DNA from: a virus
Direction: 5' to 3' (one strand)
Length of the DNA stretch: 63,662 bases
IMG/VR virus record: IMGVR_UViG_3300032799_000186
Span: 1 to 63,662 of that record
Positions within the stretch are counted from its first letter, which is position 1. Every line of letters starts with the position of its first letter. Under the pieces are notes generated by a model. It did not search any database, was not told the DNA's origin, and was given only the letters and a program-made list of their open reading frames with translations. A program made the translations under genes and the position numbers. Shown here in pieces: positions 44,797 to 54,036 of the stretch.

Positions 44797-45852
44797 ATGA
44801 ACGTCCGCGACCACGCCACGCTTCCGACTGGTTTGATGTCCTACCATCGCCTGGAATGGGATGGTGTGGATGCTACGGGTCGGGGGCACACGGGCACGCT
44901 GGGGGCCACCCCCACGGAAGATTATGGGCAGGTCCAGAAGTGCCTTCGCTTCAATGGCACAACCCAGTACGTGAGCGTACCAGCGCATGCCGATTTTGAA
45001 ATGACCGCTGGGCTTACTATCGCTTTCTGGACAGACTATGGATCGGGCACGGCCAAGAAACTTGTCTGCAAAAGAAACAACACCACCATCCAATGGTCGG
45101 TCGAGCAAAAAGCGGCGCTGACCCAGCTTCAATTCCTGATCACCATCGGGGGTGCGCTCTACACCGTGCTGGGGACCACCCCTTCGGCCGGGGCAAAGTG
45201 GGATCACATCGTCGCCCGGTACGACGGGAGCGAGATTTCGATCTGGACCAACGGGGTGAAAACCAACTTCGCGCTCCAGACTGGCTCTATCAATTCCTAT
45301 GCCACAATGCCGGTGACTTTTGCTTGCCGATGCGCCAACGGTGTGGTGGTCCCCGGAGCTGACTTCTACGCCGGGGCGTTGGATGACATAGGGATCTGGA
45401 ACCGGGGTTTGACCGACGCTGAGATCGGGGACCTTTATCAAGGGGGCATCGGGATCATCTACGGGGACCTGGGACAGTTCGAGGCCCGAAAGGACCGCCA
45501 GGAAGGTTGGTCGGTGCTGAAGTCCGAGATGATCGAGCAGACCCACCCGACGCATCAAGGTCGGCTGGCCAGTCCCCGGTTTATCGGAGAGGCGGCTCCC
45601 GAAGGATTGTCCCCCGAGATTTCATCCATCGTGGCGATCAATTCAATCCGAATCCGGGTGAATTTTGTTCACCCCGCCACGAACAACCAGGCCCTGACTG
45701 CCCCGGGGAACTACAAGATCACTCCTGTCCTGGGGGTCTATACCGTGACCCCCGAAGGGGTTACCAATCCGACCTATGTGTTTCTGGACATCGACGAGCA
45801 AGAAGATGGCATGCTGTACCAACTGGACTTGCTCCGGATCGTGAGGGCGTAA
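44797..45852 (+). CDS. LamG/concanavalin-like tail protein (351 aa)
   Basis: Residues about 20-220 form a LamG/ConA-like lectin jelly roll: YVSVPAHADFEMTAGLTIAF, WDHIVARYDGSEISIWTNG and the closing ALDDIGIWNRGLTDAEIGDL. The last 110 residues are a separate beta domain (SSIVAINSIRIRVNFVHP), like the Ig-like domain in the next gene. A glycan-binding role on the baseplate or tail is plausible. Confidence 0.7.
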   Translation: MNVRDHATLPTGLMSYHRLEWDGVDATGRGHTGTLGATPTEDYGQVQKCLRFNGTTQYVSVPAHADFEMTAGLTIAFWTDYGSGTAKKLVCKRNNTTIQWSVEQKAALTQLQFLITIGGALYTVLGTTPSAGAKWDHIVARYDGSEISIWTNGVKTNFALQTGSINSYATMPVTFACRCANGVVVPGADFYAGALDDIGIWNRGLTDAEIGDLYQGGIGIIYGDLGQFEARKDRQEGWSVLKSEMIEQTHPTHQGRLASPRFIGEAAPEGLSPEISSIVAINSIRIRVNFVHPATNNQALTAPGNYKITPVLGVYTVTPEGVTNPTYVFLDIDEQEDGMLYQLDLLRIVRA

Positions 45853-45855
45853 GGC

Positions 45856-46485
45856 ATGGCAGATTTTGGGACATGGGTAGGCGTCGGGGTAAAGCCCTCT
45901 CTGGCCAGCGTGGTGGTGACCGGGAATTTGGTGCGGGCGACTTTCAGCGAAGCCATGCTGAACAACAGCGATTTCATTGACCCCACCCACTACGTTTTCA
46001 CGGTTCTGGATGGTTTATCGGTGGCGGTGACAGCGATAAGCGTGACCCCAGGTCCTGGCGTAAACCCCACCTACGTGGACATTGCTCTGGACAAGTCCAT
46101 GACCATTGGGACAGCGAATTATCGTTTGACGGTGGACACGACCTTGAAGGACAAGGCCAGCAACCCCATCGATCCCGCTGGCCGGACGCAGGACTTCAAT
46201 GGCAACGCGGTCAGGACCACCATCACGGCCCAGAGCTTCCCGACTAACCTGGAGCGGGTGCAAGTCACCTACAGCAAGGCGGTCAAACAGACCAACCCTG
46301 CGGATCTGGATGATGCCTTGCGGGTGGCCAACTATTCCATTTCTGGAGGGGTGCTAGTTTCTGGAGTGGCCTCTCTTTCCTCGTCGGTTGTGGTGCTTCA
46401 AGTTTCTGGACAGCAAAATGGGCACACCTATGTTCTGACTGTGCTGAATGTGAAGGACCTGTCCAAAAATGAGGTAGCCCCCTAA
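45856..46485 (+). CDS. Tandem bacterial-Ig-like (SwmB/Big_5-type) tail protein
   Basis: The 209-aa protein has two Ig-like units: LVRATFSEAMLNNSDFIDPT with NYRLTVDTTLKDKASNPID, and VQVTYSKAVKQTNPADLDDA with YVLTVLNVKDLSKN. These are SwmB/Big_5-type surface domains. It carries three octamers TTTCTGGA within 71 bases (46340, 46358, 46403). Its stop overlaps the next ATG. Probably a structural or adhesive part of the tail. Confidence 0.65.
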   Translation: MADFGTWVGVGVKPSLASVVVTGNLVRATFSEAMLNNSDFIDPTHYVFTVLDGLSVAVTAISVTPGPGVNPTYVDIALDKSMTIGTANYRLTVDTTLKDKASNPIDPAGRTQDFNGNAVRTTITAQSFPTNLERVQVTYSKAVKQTNPADLDDALRVANYSISGGVLVSGVASLSSSVVVLQVSGQQNGHTYVLTVLNVKDLSKNEVAP

Positions 46486-46952
46486 TGGCAACGACGATCT
46501 ACACCATCGGGCCTGCAATCTTTCCACCGACTGGCGGGGGGCCGGTCCTGATCGAATCGGTGTTCCAGCAAAGAGTACCTTCCAACGGGGGATACCGGCT
46601 GGACTTGCATGGTACGTTTCCGGTGGGGCAACGACTCCGGGTGTACGTCGGGGTGACGGGTTCCTCGGCGGATGCCAAGTGCCTATCGGGGAAAGCTGGG
46701 CAAGGATCGATCATCTATGCCGTGGATGATTCCAACTTGCACTGTTACACCCCTCTCCTACCCGTCGGTGGGCCGTTCGCAGTTACAGTGCAATCTCTGG
46801 ACACCGGAAACGCTTCGTGCTTACCCCAAGCGGTGGCAACCATCAAGCCAGACTTCAAAACTTCGGTGTTTGCTTTGAAGTCTATGCTCCCGACAGTTTT
46901 GCTGGTTGGTCCTCGAAAGGTCGAGGACGTGCCCCCGATACCTAACCCGTAG
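46485..46952 (+). CDS. IPT/TIG-like small tail protein (155 aa)
   Basis: Start overlaps the previous stop (TAATG). The sequence forms a beta sandwich with PVLIESVFQQRVPSNGGYRL and LRVYVGVTGSSADAKC, a pattern like IPT/TIG immunoglobulin-like domains. The Pro-rich C-terminus ends PPIPNP. It belongs to the small beta-protein group between baseplate and fibre genes. Confidence 0.6.
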   Translation: MATTIYTIGPAIFPPTGGGPVLIESVFQQRVPSNGGYRLDLHGTFPVGQRLRVYVGVTGSSADAKCLSGKAGQGSIIYAVDDSNLHCYTPLLPVGGPFAVTVQSLDTGNASCLPQAVATIKPDFKTSVFALKSMLPTVLLVGPRKVEDVPPIPNP

Positions 46953-46962
46953 GAGCTGACCC

Positions 46963-47370
46963 ATGGGATTCTCGACAGCCAACAAGAACGTGGTGCTGGA
47001 CAAACTATTTGGGGCGGCGAACTTCACCCCGTCAGCCACCCTTTACCTGGGTTTGAGCACTACCCTGCCCACCGACGCGGGGGCCAATGTGAGCGAACCC
47101 TCGGGGGGCGGGTATGTCAGGATCGCGATCACCAACGACGGCACTCACTGGTCAGCAGCCAGCGCCGGCGAGAAGTCCAACGCCCTGGACATCATCTTTG
47201 CCGCCGCGTCCGGGCTGTGGGGGACCATCGGCTGGTGGGTGCTGTACGACGCAGCCTCTGGGGGTGTCTTTCAGCACTGGGGGATTCTCCAAACCCCCAG
47301 GACTATCGACATTGGAGATGTGTTTCGGTTCATGGCGGGGGATCTGGCGATTCAGCTTCGCAGCGAGTAG
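46963..47370 (+). CDS. Tail-associated protein (135 aa)
   Basis: It follows a pattern common in phage tail genes: NVVLDKLFGAANFTPSATLY, LGLSTTLP, SGGGYVRIAITNDGTHWSAA and GWWVLYDAASGGVFQHWGIL. I recognise the pattern from many uncharacterised tail proteins but not a named function. TAGGAGCTG supports the ATG. It lies directly before the gpI-like baseplate gene. Confidence 0.65.
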   Translation: MGFSTANKNVVLDKLFGAANFTPSATLYLGLSTTLPTDAGANVSEPSGGGYVRIAITNDGTHWSAASAGEKSNALDIIFAAASGLWGTIGWWVLYDAASGGVFQHWGILQTPRTIDIGDVFRFMAGDLAIQLRSE

Positions 47371-47379
47371 GAGAGCATC

Positions 47380-49740
47380 GTGGCCTACGTGGACGCCCTG
47401 GGGTTGTTGCTGGAGATGTCGAGCGGGGGGAGCACCCCCGAGATAATCTATTCGGCAACGGGGCTCCTGGCCGAGACCCACGAGGCTGTGGGGATGGGTC
47501 GATTCGACGATGTGGCCCCAGGGGAAATGGGGTGGTTGTCGGCAGTCCTGGAAGCTATTGGGGAAGCAGACAACAAGATTGGCGGCTACCGAGAATCCCG
47601 GCTGATGGACCCGGTGAACGTAGGCGAGGACATCTTCCCTGTTGAGAATGCCCAGGATTGGGAACCTACCGGGCGAGTGGCCATCGACGGGGTGGTCTAT
47701 ACCTACACCTCCAGGGGACCGGGGCGGCTTTCTGGGATCACCCACATCTACCACGGGGACGTGGTGCGCGGCGCCCGGAAGCTACACTACCGGGACGCCC
47801 CGGTGCTGGACTTGCAGAACCCCTACAACGCCATCCAACTCCTTCGTCGGGCCTTCCTGGTGGGGACAGCCGAAGGCGACGACCTGAACGCTGTGGGGCG
47901 CAATCTGGGGGTGTTCCGTTACGCCTTCCTGGGGGACGATGAAGTCTACCGGGCGATTGTCCAGGCCCTGGCTTACAACCCCCGGGGAACGATGCACGGG
48001 ATCCGCCTGGCCTTGGACGCCATGGTGGGCGCCGGCAAGTACGAATTGGTGGAGGACCTGGTTCGCCACCCTTGCACCCTGTACGTGAAGCTGATCGCCG
48101 CTTTGCTGATCCAGGGTAAAGCCATCGGGCACGCTTACCTTCAGAACGCCTCCGAAAGCCCCTTGATGGTATTGGGCGGGGTCAATCAGATCCCCATGGT
48201 AGCCTTGCCTTGCGACCGAGGGGTCCAGGAAACGGCCTTCTGGCGGGACATGCGGTTTCTGCACGAGTTCAAGAACGTCCGGCCCAGTGCCGTTCTGGAG
48301 GTGGACTACGAAGGGGATTTGGGAACCGCTCTCTGGTTCTACCCAGGATCCAACGAGAACGCCAATGTAACCCCCGGCGCAGACTACGTAACGATCACCG
48401 ACAACGATCCGGCCGACGATCTCATCCACTACCGGATTCGCACCCGGCCGGACAGATTCGGGGATGAGCAGGGCTGGAAGGTCAGCATGCTGTTTTGCAT
48501 TCCTGCTGGGTACTGCACCAACGCTGACCCCAACCAGTGGGGCATGCGGATGAACGACGGTTGGAAAGAAGTGGATTGTGGGGTTTGGGTGGATGGCGGA
48601 AACTTCTACCTGACTCTGGTGGACAACTTTGCCCCAACGGGTGACCAGACCAGCATCAACAGAGACACCTGGTATGAGGTCACGCTGGAAAAGCGGGTGG
48701 TGAGCCGAGGTACCATTCCCTGGGGTGGGCTCGACACCCCCCAGCACGAGATCGTTCTGTCCCTGAATGGTCGGGAGGTTTCTCGACGACCTTATTGGCT
48801 ATTCATGGACATCCCGGGTGGAGAAGATCCCTTCGCATCCTTTGGGAGTTTCCCTGGTTTGATCGGCCCGATGTCCAACATCCGGGGGTACGTGAAGCAC
48901 GTGGGGCTCCAGGTCGAGGCCCGGCAGGACTTCGTGGACGGGATGTTCTTGGGTGACGTAGGATCTGTGGGACCCACCGTCCTGAGCAACGCCCCCGCGC
49001 TGACTTTCGAGGCCGACGACATCGGAAAGAGGGTCATTACAAAGTGGAGTGGGGTAGCCAACGCCTACGGAGGCAACAACAACGGGGTCTGGACCATTCA
49101 CTCTAGGACCTCGGCTACCGAAGTGGTGCTGTGGGGGGAGATTCAGACCGGGGCATCGGTGGACACCGGGCACCCCAAGCGGATTGTGGTGCCTTTCTCC
49201 ACGGCGGCTTTCACCTTCCCGGATGATCTGGGCAAGAAGATCGTGGTCACCAACAGCGTGCATGGGAACAACGGTACTTATACCATCGAGAAATTGCTCC
49301 AGATGGGGACGGAGCTGGACCTGGCGACCGAGTTCAATACCCTCCTTCGGGAGAAAACCAACTTGTGCGAGGTCGTGGAGGCGGTGGCGTTTGTGACCGA
49401 GGGCGGTCTGGAGTTTCACCTGGAGCCCAACTTTGACGCGGAGGTCGGGGTGTACTTCATCCTGAGCGCCGCTTCAAACGTCGAGGCAGGTCCTGTATTG
49501 CAGGTTCGCGGGGAATTTTGGGAAGGTGGGGCCATCAACCCTTCCGTCTACGTGGGCTACTCTCGGGTGTTGACGGCACAGGTGCTTCTGGAATCTACTC
49601 CAGTTGTGGAAAAAATATCTGACGTTCCCCTGGTCTACAACTGGTATCCGTTCTACCTGACGGATCCCCTCGGGTTCATTCGAGACTACCTGGACGAACT
49701 GACTGCGGCCGGCGTGATTGCCGAGTACCTGGTCGAGTAG
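47380..49740 (+). CDS. gpI-like baseplate protein with large C-terminal extension (786 aa)
   Basis: GTG start. Residues about 145-240 (LQNPYNAIQLLRRAFLVG, DDLNAVGRNLGVFRYAFLGD, YRAIVQALAYNPRGTMHGI) resemble the gpI/tail protein I segment that links wedge and fibres. The remaining 500 residues are beta-rich, with ConA-like strands (YEVTLEKRVVSRGTIPWGG, EIVLSLNGREVSRRPYWLFM), and end with a short helix. It probably carries or positions the tail fibre encoded next. Confidence 0.7.
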   Translation: MAYVDALGLLLEMSSGGSTPEIIYSATGLLAETHEAVGMGRFDDVAPGEMGWLSAVLEAIGEADNKIGGYRESRLMDPVNVGEDIFPVENAQDWEPTGRVAIDGVVYTYTSRGPGRLSGITHIYHGDVVRGARKLHYRDAPVLDLQNPYNAIQLLRRAFLVGTAEGDDLNAVGRNLGVFRYAFLGDDEVYRAIVQALAYNPRGTMHGIRLALDAMVGAGKYELVEDLVRHPCTLYVKLIAALLIQGKAIGHAYLQNASESPLMVLGGVNQIPMVALPCDRGVQETAFWRDMRFLHEFKNVRPSAVLEVDYEGDLGTALWFYPGSNENANVTPGADYVTITDNDPADDLIHYRIRTRPDRFGDEQGWKVSMLFCIPAGYCTNADPNQWGMRMNDGWKEVDCGVWVDGGNFYLTLVDNFAPTGDQTSINRDTWYEVTLEKRVVSRGTIPWGGLDTPQHEIVLSLNGREVSRRPYWLFMDIPGGEDPFASFGSFPGLIGPMSNIRGYVKHVGLQVEARQDFVDGMFLGDVGSVGPTVLSNAPALTFEADDIGKRVITKWSGVANAYGGNNNGVWTIHSRTSATEVVLWGEIQTGASVDTGHPKRIVVPFSTAAFTFPDDLGKKIVVTNSVHGNNGTYTIEKLLQMGTELDLATEFNTLLREKTNLCEVVEAVAFVTEGGLEFHLEPNFDAEVGVYFILSAASNVEAGPVLQVRGEFWEGGAINPSVYVGYSRVLTAQVLLESTPVVEKISDVPLVYNWYPFYLTDPLGFIRDYLDELTAAGVIAEYLVE

Positions 49741-49749
49741 GAGACCCCC

Positions 49750-52377
49750 ATGACCGACCTTTTGAGAGTCGAAACCAACGAGCGGATGGACCTGGAAGAT
49801 TTTGAGTTCCTGGCGGCATCGTTGGGGCAGTCGGAACAAGAGAAACTCGCCAACTTTGACACCAACCCCGCCGGCCAGCGGATGTGGATCCTGAATGGCT
49901 TCGGGATCACCAACCCAGCGGGGAAGCAGCTTACCATCACCCGAGGTCGAGCGATCTTGGCGTATCGGGATAAGGGGATCGTCAAATACGGTGCGTTCTC
50001 CATTGGTGGGGATGCCACCAAGACCGTAGACTTGACCGCTTACGTCTCCGCCACCTACGGAATTTATGTTCGGTTCGAGTACGTGGACAGCGAATCCCGA
50101 TCCAGGGTTTTCTGGAATCCTTCAGGGGACGGTTCAGAGTTTGCCCAGACCATCGCCACTCGGAAGGCAGCCAACTGGAGTATGCGGGTTGAGGCCACCA
50201 ATCCCGGGGCCGAGTGGTTGCAGATCGGGACGGTGGTTCAGTCCACCATGGTCATCACCGACATGCGCCCCTTCTTTTTCGAGGGGGAAGCCAACAACAG
50301 CTACCGCTCCGGATGGAGCACCGATGGTGGGGGCGCTTCTACCGACCGGAACGCCAACCGGGCATTGTACGGGGTCAGCGACCTCCAGAAATTCACGGCG
50401 GCGATGCGCCAGTGCCTCAAGGACATCAAGGGCCGGGGCTTGCGCGAGTGGTACAGCCGGGACATCGGGGGCATGAACATTGGGTTCGATGCGGCGCCTG
50501 TGGAGGACGCTCTGGCGGTGGGAGATCAGAATTTCAACCTCTACAACGACGTGGGCGGTGGCTATAGGTACCTCAACTTCAATGATGACAATGCCATCTA
50601 CTGTCAGCCTGCCACCAACCAGATCACGTTCAAGGTGGATGGGAGTTCTCAAGCCCATCTTGACGGGGAGGGGATGAGCATAGCTAAAGGACTCAATGTA
50701 GGTTTCCTGGCCGATGACCCTTCCGTAGATACCGTGGCCATCGGGGATGTGGAGTTCTACTTGCAGCTCGGCAGTTATGGGCTCCTCACTTTGAATTTTG
50801 ATGCTGATGACTACATGGAGTATGACCGGGGTGCCAACGCCCTAGCGTTCATGATCGGAGGAGTTTTTGCGTTTAGGTCGAAAGCTACTGGCTTTTGGGC
50901 GTACCCGGCGACGTTCCTGAAAAACCTGGCCGGCCCAGCAAACAAATCGAACTGGAAATGGGCGGTCGAGACCGCCGAAGGCGAGCTGGAGTTGTTCACG
51001 GTGGACGATGCTGGTGGCACACCGGTACTCCAGCATCACTGGGAAAAAGACGGGAGCGGGGTGGTCGAGTGGGTGTCTTTCGAGGGTGGCGCAGCAGGGG
51101 TCGGAATGGGTTTGGACCTCCACCATTCGGGCGGGGTGGGGTCGTTCAATCGCTGGCAGTTCCAAGCCTTCAATGACATCCTGAAGTTCAACCTCCGGAA
51201 CCCCACGGGATCGGCTACCACCAATGTCTGCGAGCTGAGGCATGCGGCCAGTGGGGCCAAGGGCAATTACTGGATGGAGAGCGATTGCGCTTTCGGGCAC
51301 ACGGCAGCTCGCTGGATGATCTATGGGGCCACCGTGGATACCACCGTCCTGAAAACCGGGACGGGGGCCAGCGCCGGTGTCGAATGCGACCTGGAGCCCT
51401 TTGCCAACAGCTCCAGTTACAACCTGGGTGGGGCAACGAAAGCGTGGTACCGGGCGTACCTGGATCGGATTTCGTTGGGCGAGGGCGCCGGCGAGGGGTT
51501 TGTGTCCAACCTGTACCCGGATGCGTCGGCCAGCAACCGGTCCATCGGGTCCGCTGCTCGAAAGTGGTACGACGCCCAGTTCAGTCACAAGCTGTGGATC
51601 ACCCCCGACACGGTTGTGGATGTGAATCTCGTTATGGGGGCCGCTGATAACGCCTATGCCTGGAATTGGCGGGCCACCAGCGACAATCTGTACCTGGACG
51701 TTTACAACGCTTCCTATGTCTACCAGAACTGGCTGATTCGGTTCATCCGGAACGGTATAGCGCCCGTCGGTATCGAGGTCCAGGGGCGCGGCACGTTCGA
51801 CGTGGATTCTGGGTTCTCCGGGACCAAGAACGCCACGCTGGTATCCACGGGAATCGATCCGATTGTGAAGGTCGAGAACCAGCACACCGGGCTGGATGCC
51901 GACAACCGAAACTGGTACCTGATGAATGAGCGGGTGGCGGCCAAGGGGCATTTTTCCTTCCGGTCAGCCAATGCCGGCTACACCAGTGACTATGAGTGGC
52001 TGATGGCTGAAGCGCGGGGTGGGTCCTCCGGGAATGAGTGGCTGGTGGATTACGTGTCTCTGGCTTCTGAAGTAGCCGTGGTTTTTGACACCCCGCTAGT
52101 CAGACCGTCTGACATAGCTGGGGGTTCCGATCTCGGAGACGATACCAATTTCTGGGGGTACTTGTTCAGCATGGGACCCCGGGCCAAAGTGAGCACGGCG
52201 GTGGGGGTTGCGGGATGGGTAACGTACACTGGGAATGCGTTCCCTGGGGCTACGGGGGTGGCCTACACCGTCAAGGGCACCTCTGGCAGCACAGCCCGGG
52301 ACAGTGCCGGGTTCCTCAAGATTTTCGTGGGAACGAACGTCTACTACATTCCGTACTTTGTGGGCTATGACGGCTAA
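49750..52377 (+). CDS. Tail fibre protein (875 aa)
   Basis: TAGGAG ribosome site. The N-terminal region (LDLEDFEFLAASLGQ type start, TITRGRAILAYRDKGIVKYG) fits a baseplate-attachment domain. The long middle has repeated beta segments with Asn/Gly/Asp-rich turns (LYGVSDLQKFTAAMRQCLKD, GGATKAWYRAYLDRISLGEG, RSIGSAARKWYDAQFSHKLW), the latter as in many fibre shafts. It is probably the receptor-binding fibre, being the last structural gene before the lysis-type genes. Confidence 0.75.
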   Translation: MTDLLRVETNERMDLEDFEFLAASLGQSEQEKLANFDTNPAGQRMWILNGFGITNPAGKQLTITRGRAILAYRDKGIVKYGAFSIGGDATKTVDLTAYVSATYGIYVRFEYVDSESRSRVFWNPSGDGSEFAQTIATRKAANWSMRVEATNPGAEWLQIGTVVQSTMVITDMRPFFFEGEANNSYRSGWSTDGGGASTDRNANRALYGVSDLQKFTAAMRQCLKDIKGRGLREWYSRDIGGMNIGFDAAPVEDALAVGDQNFNLYNDVGGGYRYLNFNDDNAIYCQPATNQITFKVDGSSQAHLDGEGMSIAKGLNVGFLADDPSVDTVAIGDVEFYLQLGSYGLLTLNFDADDYMEYDRGANALAFMIGGVFAFRSKATGFWAYPATFLKNLAGPANKSNWKWAVETAEGELELFTVDDAGGTPVLQHHWEKDGSGVVEWVSFEGGAAGVGMGLDLHHSGGVGSFNRWQFQAFNDILKFNLRNPTGSATTNVCELRHAASGAKGNYWMESDCAFGHTAARWMIYGATVDTTVLKTGTGASAGVECDLEPFANSSSYNLGGATKAWYRAYLDRISLGEGAGEGFVSNLYPDASASNRSIGSAARKWYDAQFSHKLWITPDTVVDVNLVMGAADNAYAWNWRATSDNLYLDVYNASYVYQNWLIRFIRNGIAPVGIEVQGRGTFDVDSGFSGTKNATLVSTGIDPIVKVENQHTGLDADNRNWYLMNERVAAKGHFSFRSANAGYTSDYEWLMAEARGGSSGNEWLVDYVSLASEVAVVFDTPLVRPSDIAGGSDLGDDTNFWGYLFSMGPRAKVSTAVGVAGWVTYTGNAFPGATGVAYTVKGTSGSTARDSAGFLKIFVGTNVYYIPYFVGYDG

Positions 52378-52404
52378 ACCAGAGGGGAAAGAGGAGAGCG
52401 AACC

Positions 52405-52749
52405 ATGAAAGGTGCAATGGGTCTGAAGATGTCGAACGAAGAGATCGATGAGTACATGAGTGGTTTGATCACGGCCAAGGAGTCCACGCTGGAGGGGCTG
52501 GAGGCCGAGTGCCTGGACCGCTGGAAAGCCCTGACCGCTGACATCTCGAAAGCGTCCGAAGAACTGACTCGGGCTCGGGGGCTGATCGAACGGTTGCAGG
52601 CAGGTGTCCAGGACATGCACGGCCAGCGGAAGGCTCACGTCCAGCTCCTCATCGCGGCCGAGGAAAGCCGGCGGAACGCAAAGAACCCCAACCTGGAAGT
52701 CGTGAAGGACTTGCCCAAGGGCGAGACCAAGGTGGCTTCCGAGAAATGA
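52405..52749 (+). CDS. Coiled-coil protein (114 aa)
   Basis: Translated from the extended GAGGAGAGCGAACC site. Residues about 15-95 form a long coiled coil (TLEGLEAECLDRWKALTADI, SKASEELTRARGLIERLQAG). No membrane segment or signal. It precedes two membrane proteins and overlaps the next ATG, so it could be a fibre chaperone or a cytoplasmic partner of lysis proteins. No family is recognised. Confidence 0.6.
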   Translation: MKGAMGLKMSNEEIDEYMSGLITAKESTLEGLEAECLDRWKALTADISKASEELTRARGLIERLQAGVQDMHGQRKAHVQLLIAAEESRRNAKNPNLEVVKDLPKGETKVASEK

Positions 52750-53114
52750 GGCGGGTCATGGCAAAGGTGTGGCTCTGGGTAAAGAACTATCTCTGGAAGT
52801 TCGTTGGCGGCTTGTTCATGGAGGACCGAGCGGGCACTTCGGTCATCTCCCTGGGACGGGTCTTGTTGCTGGCTGTGTTCGTTACCATGATCACCTTCTG
52901 GCACAAGGAACGGCCCGAGCTGCCTGGTGGGCTCATGGAAGCGTTCTATGCCCTCTTGGGCTACGTGTTCGGCAGCAAGGCTGTAGGAACTGCCAGGGAG
53001 TGGCTCGGCAACGGCAAGGGTATTGGCTTAGACGGTATCCCGATCAATCAAGCACCCAGCGGTGCCCGTGAGTCTGGGGCGCCCGAGACCCCACCCCCGG
53101 GGGCCAAGCCGTGA
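52746..53114 (+). CDS. Holin-like membrane protein (122 aa)
   Basis: The ATG at 52746 overlaps the previous stop (ATGA); ATG 52758 (MAKVW) is an alternative with GAGGCGGG upstream. Hydrophobic helices at about 35-50 (VISLGRVLLLAVFVTMITFW) and 65-78 (LMEAFYALLGYVFGSKAVG), with an amphipathic N-terminus and a disordered Pro-rich tail, fit a two-helix holin or related membrane protein. It is followed by the spanin-like pair. Confidence 0.6.
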   Translation: MRRVMAKVWLWVKNYLWKFVGGLFMEDRAGTSVISLGRVLLLAVFVTMITFWHKERPELPGGLMEAFYALLGYVFGSKAVGTAREWLGNGKGIGLDGIPINQAPSGARESGAPETPPPGAKP

Positions 53115-53452
53115 CCAAGGTCAAGGCGTTCTGGACTTGGACCAAGCAAAACTGGAAGATCCCGGTCATCATCGTGGGGATCATCCTGGGGTGGTTGCTG
53201 TTCCGAAGCCGGCGGGAGAAGGGGACCCCGCTCGCCCAGACCAAGGTCGAGCTTCAAGCTCTGGAAGCGGCCGGCCAGGCCCGAGCCAAGGAAGCGGAAC
53301 TGGGGGCGGCCCAGGCGCGGGCTTGGGTGGAGGTTCGGTACCAGGTCGAGTTGAAGGCCCTGGATAACAAGAAGGCAGCCCAGGCAAAGGAACTCCGCGA
53401 TGACCCAGCTAAATTGGCGGCTTTTCTGGTCCGTGCTGGTTCTGGTCAGTAG
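53111..53452 (+). CDS. i-spanin (Rz)-like protein
   Basis: GTGA overlap with the holin-like gene. The 113-aa product has a single N-terminal membrane helix (IPVIIVGIILGWLLF, about 17-31) and a long periplasmic coiled coil (TKVELQALEAAGQARAKEAE, LGAAQARAWVEVRYQVELKA), the Rz layout for disrupting the outer membrane. The next gene starts inside it in another frame, as Rz1 does. Confidence 0.65.
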   Translation: MTKVKAFWTWTKQNWKIPVIIVGIILGWLLFRSRREKGTPLAQTKVELQALEAAGQARAKEAELGAAQARAWVEVRYQVELKALDNKKAAQAKELRDDPAKLAAFLVRAGSGQ

Positions 53453-53876
53453 CCTGACACTCTGGGGAGCCCCAGGAAGGGCCGGGGATACTACCCCCGT
53501 CTGTTCTCCCGGAGACCCCACCCGATGTGCCCAGCCCCTGTCCCTTGGCCAGCCAGCCCCATTCCCAGGGCAACTGCTCAGCCCGACCTTGGCGTTGGAC
53601 CTGGGGCAGAAGGCCAGTTTCTGCGATGAGCGGTTGGATCTGGAGCTGAAGCACGTCAAGGCCGAGGCCAGCATCGACCTGACTCTGGAAAAGCAGCTCC
53701 GGGGAAACGACAAGATCACCTGGGATGCCGAGAAGGCGCTGCTCCTGGATCGCCTGGCCGAAGCCAAAAAGCCGCCCCCCTGGTACACCCATCCAGCTTT
53801 TATTGTCACGATGAGCGTCCTCGCAACTATCGGGTTATCTTACGGAATGTTCGAGTTGGCTACCCGAATCAAGTAG
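53400..53876 (+). CDS. Rz1-position exported protein with C-terminal membrane helix
   Basis: It starts inside the Rz-like gene (53-base overlap, different frame) with AAGGA 8 bases before the ATG. The 158-aa product has a signal-peptide-like start (LFWSVLVLVSSLTLWGAPG), two cysteines in the next 15 residues, and a C-terminal membrane helix (PAFIVTMSVLATIGLSYGMF). It has no clear lipobox. An exported protein anchored at the C-terminus resembles unimolecular-spanin logic more than lipoprotein Rz1, so its exact role is unsure. Confidence 0.6.
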   Translation: MTQLNWRLFWSVLVLVSSLTLWGAPGRAGDTTPVCSPGDPTRCAQPLSLGQPAPFPGQLLSPTLALDLGQKASFCDERLDLELKHVKAEASIDLTLEKQLRGNDKITWDAEKALLLDRLAEAKKPPPWYTHPAFIVTMSVLATIGLSYGMFELATRIK

Positions 53877-53883
53877 GACCCCC

Positions 53884-53910
53884 AAAAAAAAGCTGGACCA
53901 ATCTGGTCCA
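53884..53910 (-). terminator. Minus-strand terminator-like hairpin
   Basis: On the minus strand TGGACC pairs with GGTCCA around AGATT, followed by GC and eight T's. A minus-strand transcript from the region to its right, or read-through in antisense, could stop here. On the plus strand it is only a hairpin after an A run. Confidence 0.4.
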
Positions 53911-53932
53911 AACGGAGTTATATGGGGTGAGG
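53886..53932 (+). repeat. Direct repeat copy A, left of the UvsW-like gene
   Basis: AAAAAAGCTGGACCAA is identical to 55839-55854. The following AACGG.GTTAT.T.GG.TGAGG matches copy B at 18 of 22 positions. Read in the matching frame it encodes KLDQ-S-GPNGVI, resembling the helicase C-terminus (KLDQNLWNGVI). It may be the scar of a duplicated gene end. Confidence 0.7.
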
Positions 53933-54036
53933 ACTTGGAGTCCTCCAGCACCCCAACAGCGTCAGTCAGGGTTGGCTTCCATCGAGCGGCGATTGGACCG
54001 TTAGCGGTCACTAAGCGCCGACAGCGCACCGAAGCC
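53924..54036 (+). ncRNA. Candidate structured RNA (nested hairpins)
   Basis: Hairpin 1 pairs GGGGTG (53924) with CACCCC (53949) and AGGAC with GTCCT, leaving a CCAG bulge. A second unit is nested: GGCTTC (53974) pairs with GAAGCC (54031), CGGCG (53987) with CGCCG (54016), and GACCG (53996) with CGGTC around TTAG. The combination is unlikely by chance and there is no gene here. Strand and function are unknown. Confidence 0.45.

Noticed and set aside
53835-54029. Minus-strand 64-codon frame over the structured region
   Set aside because: No ribosome site and no family; the sequence is better explained by RNA stems and the repeat.
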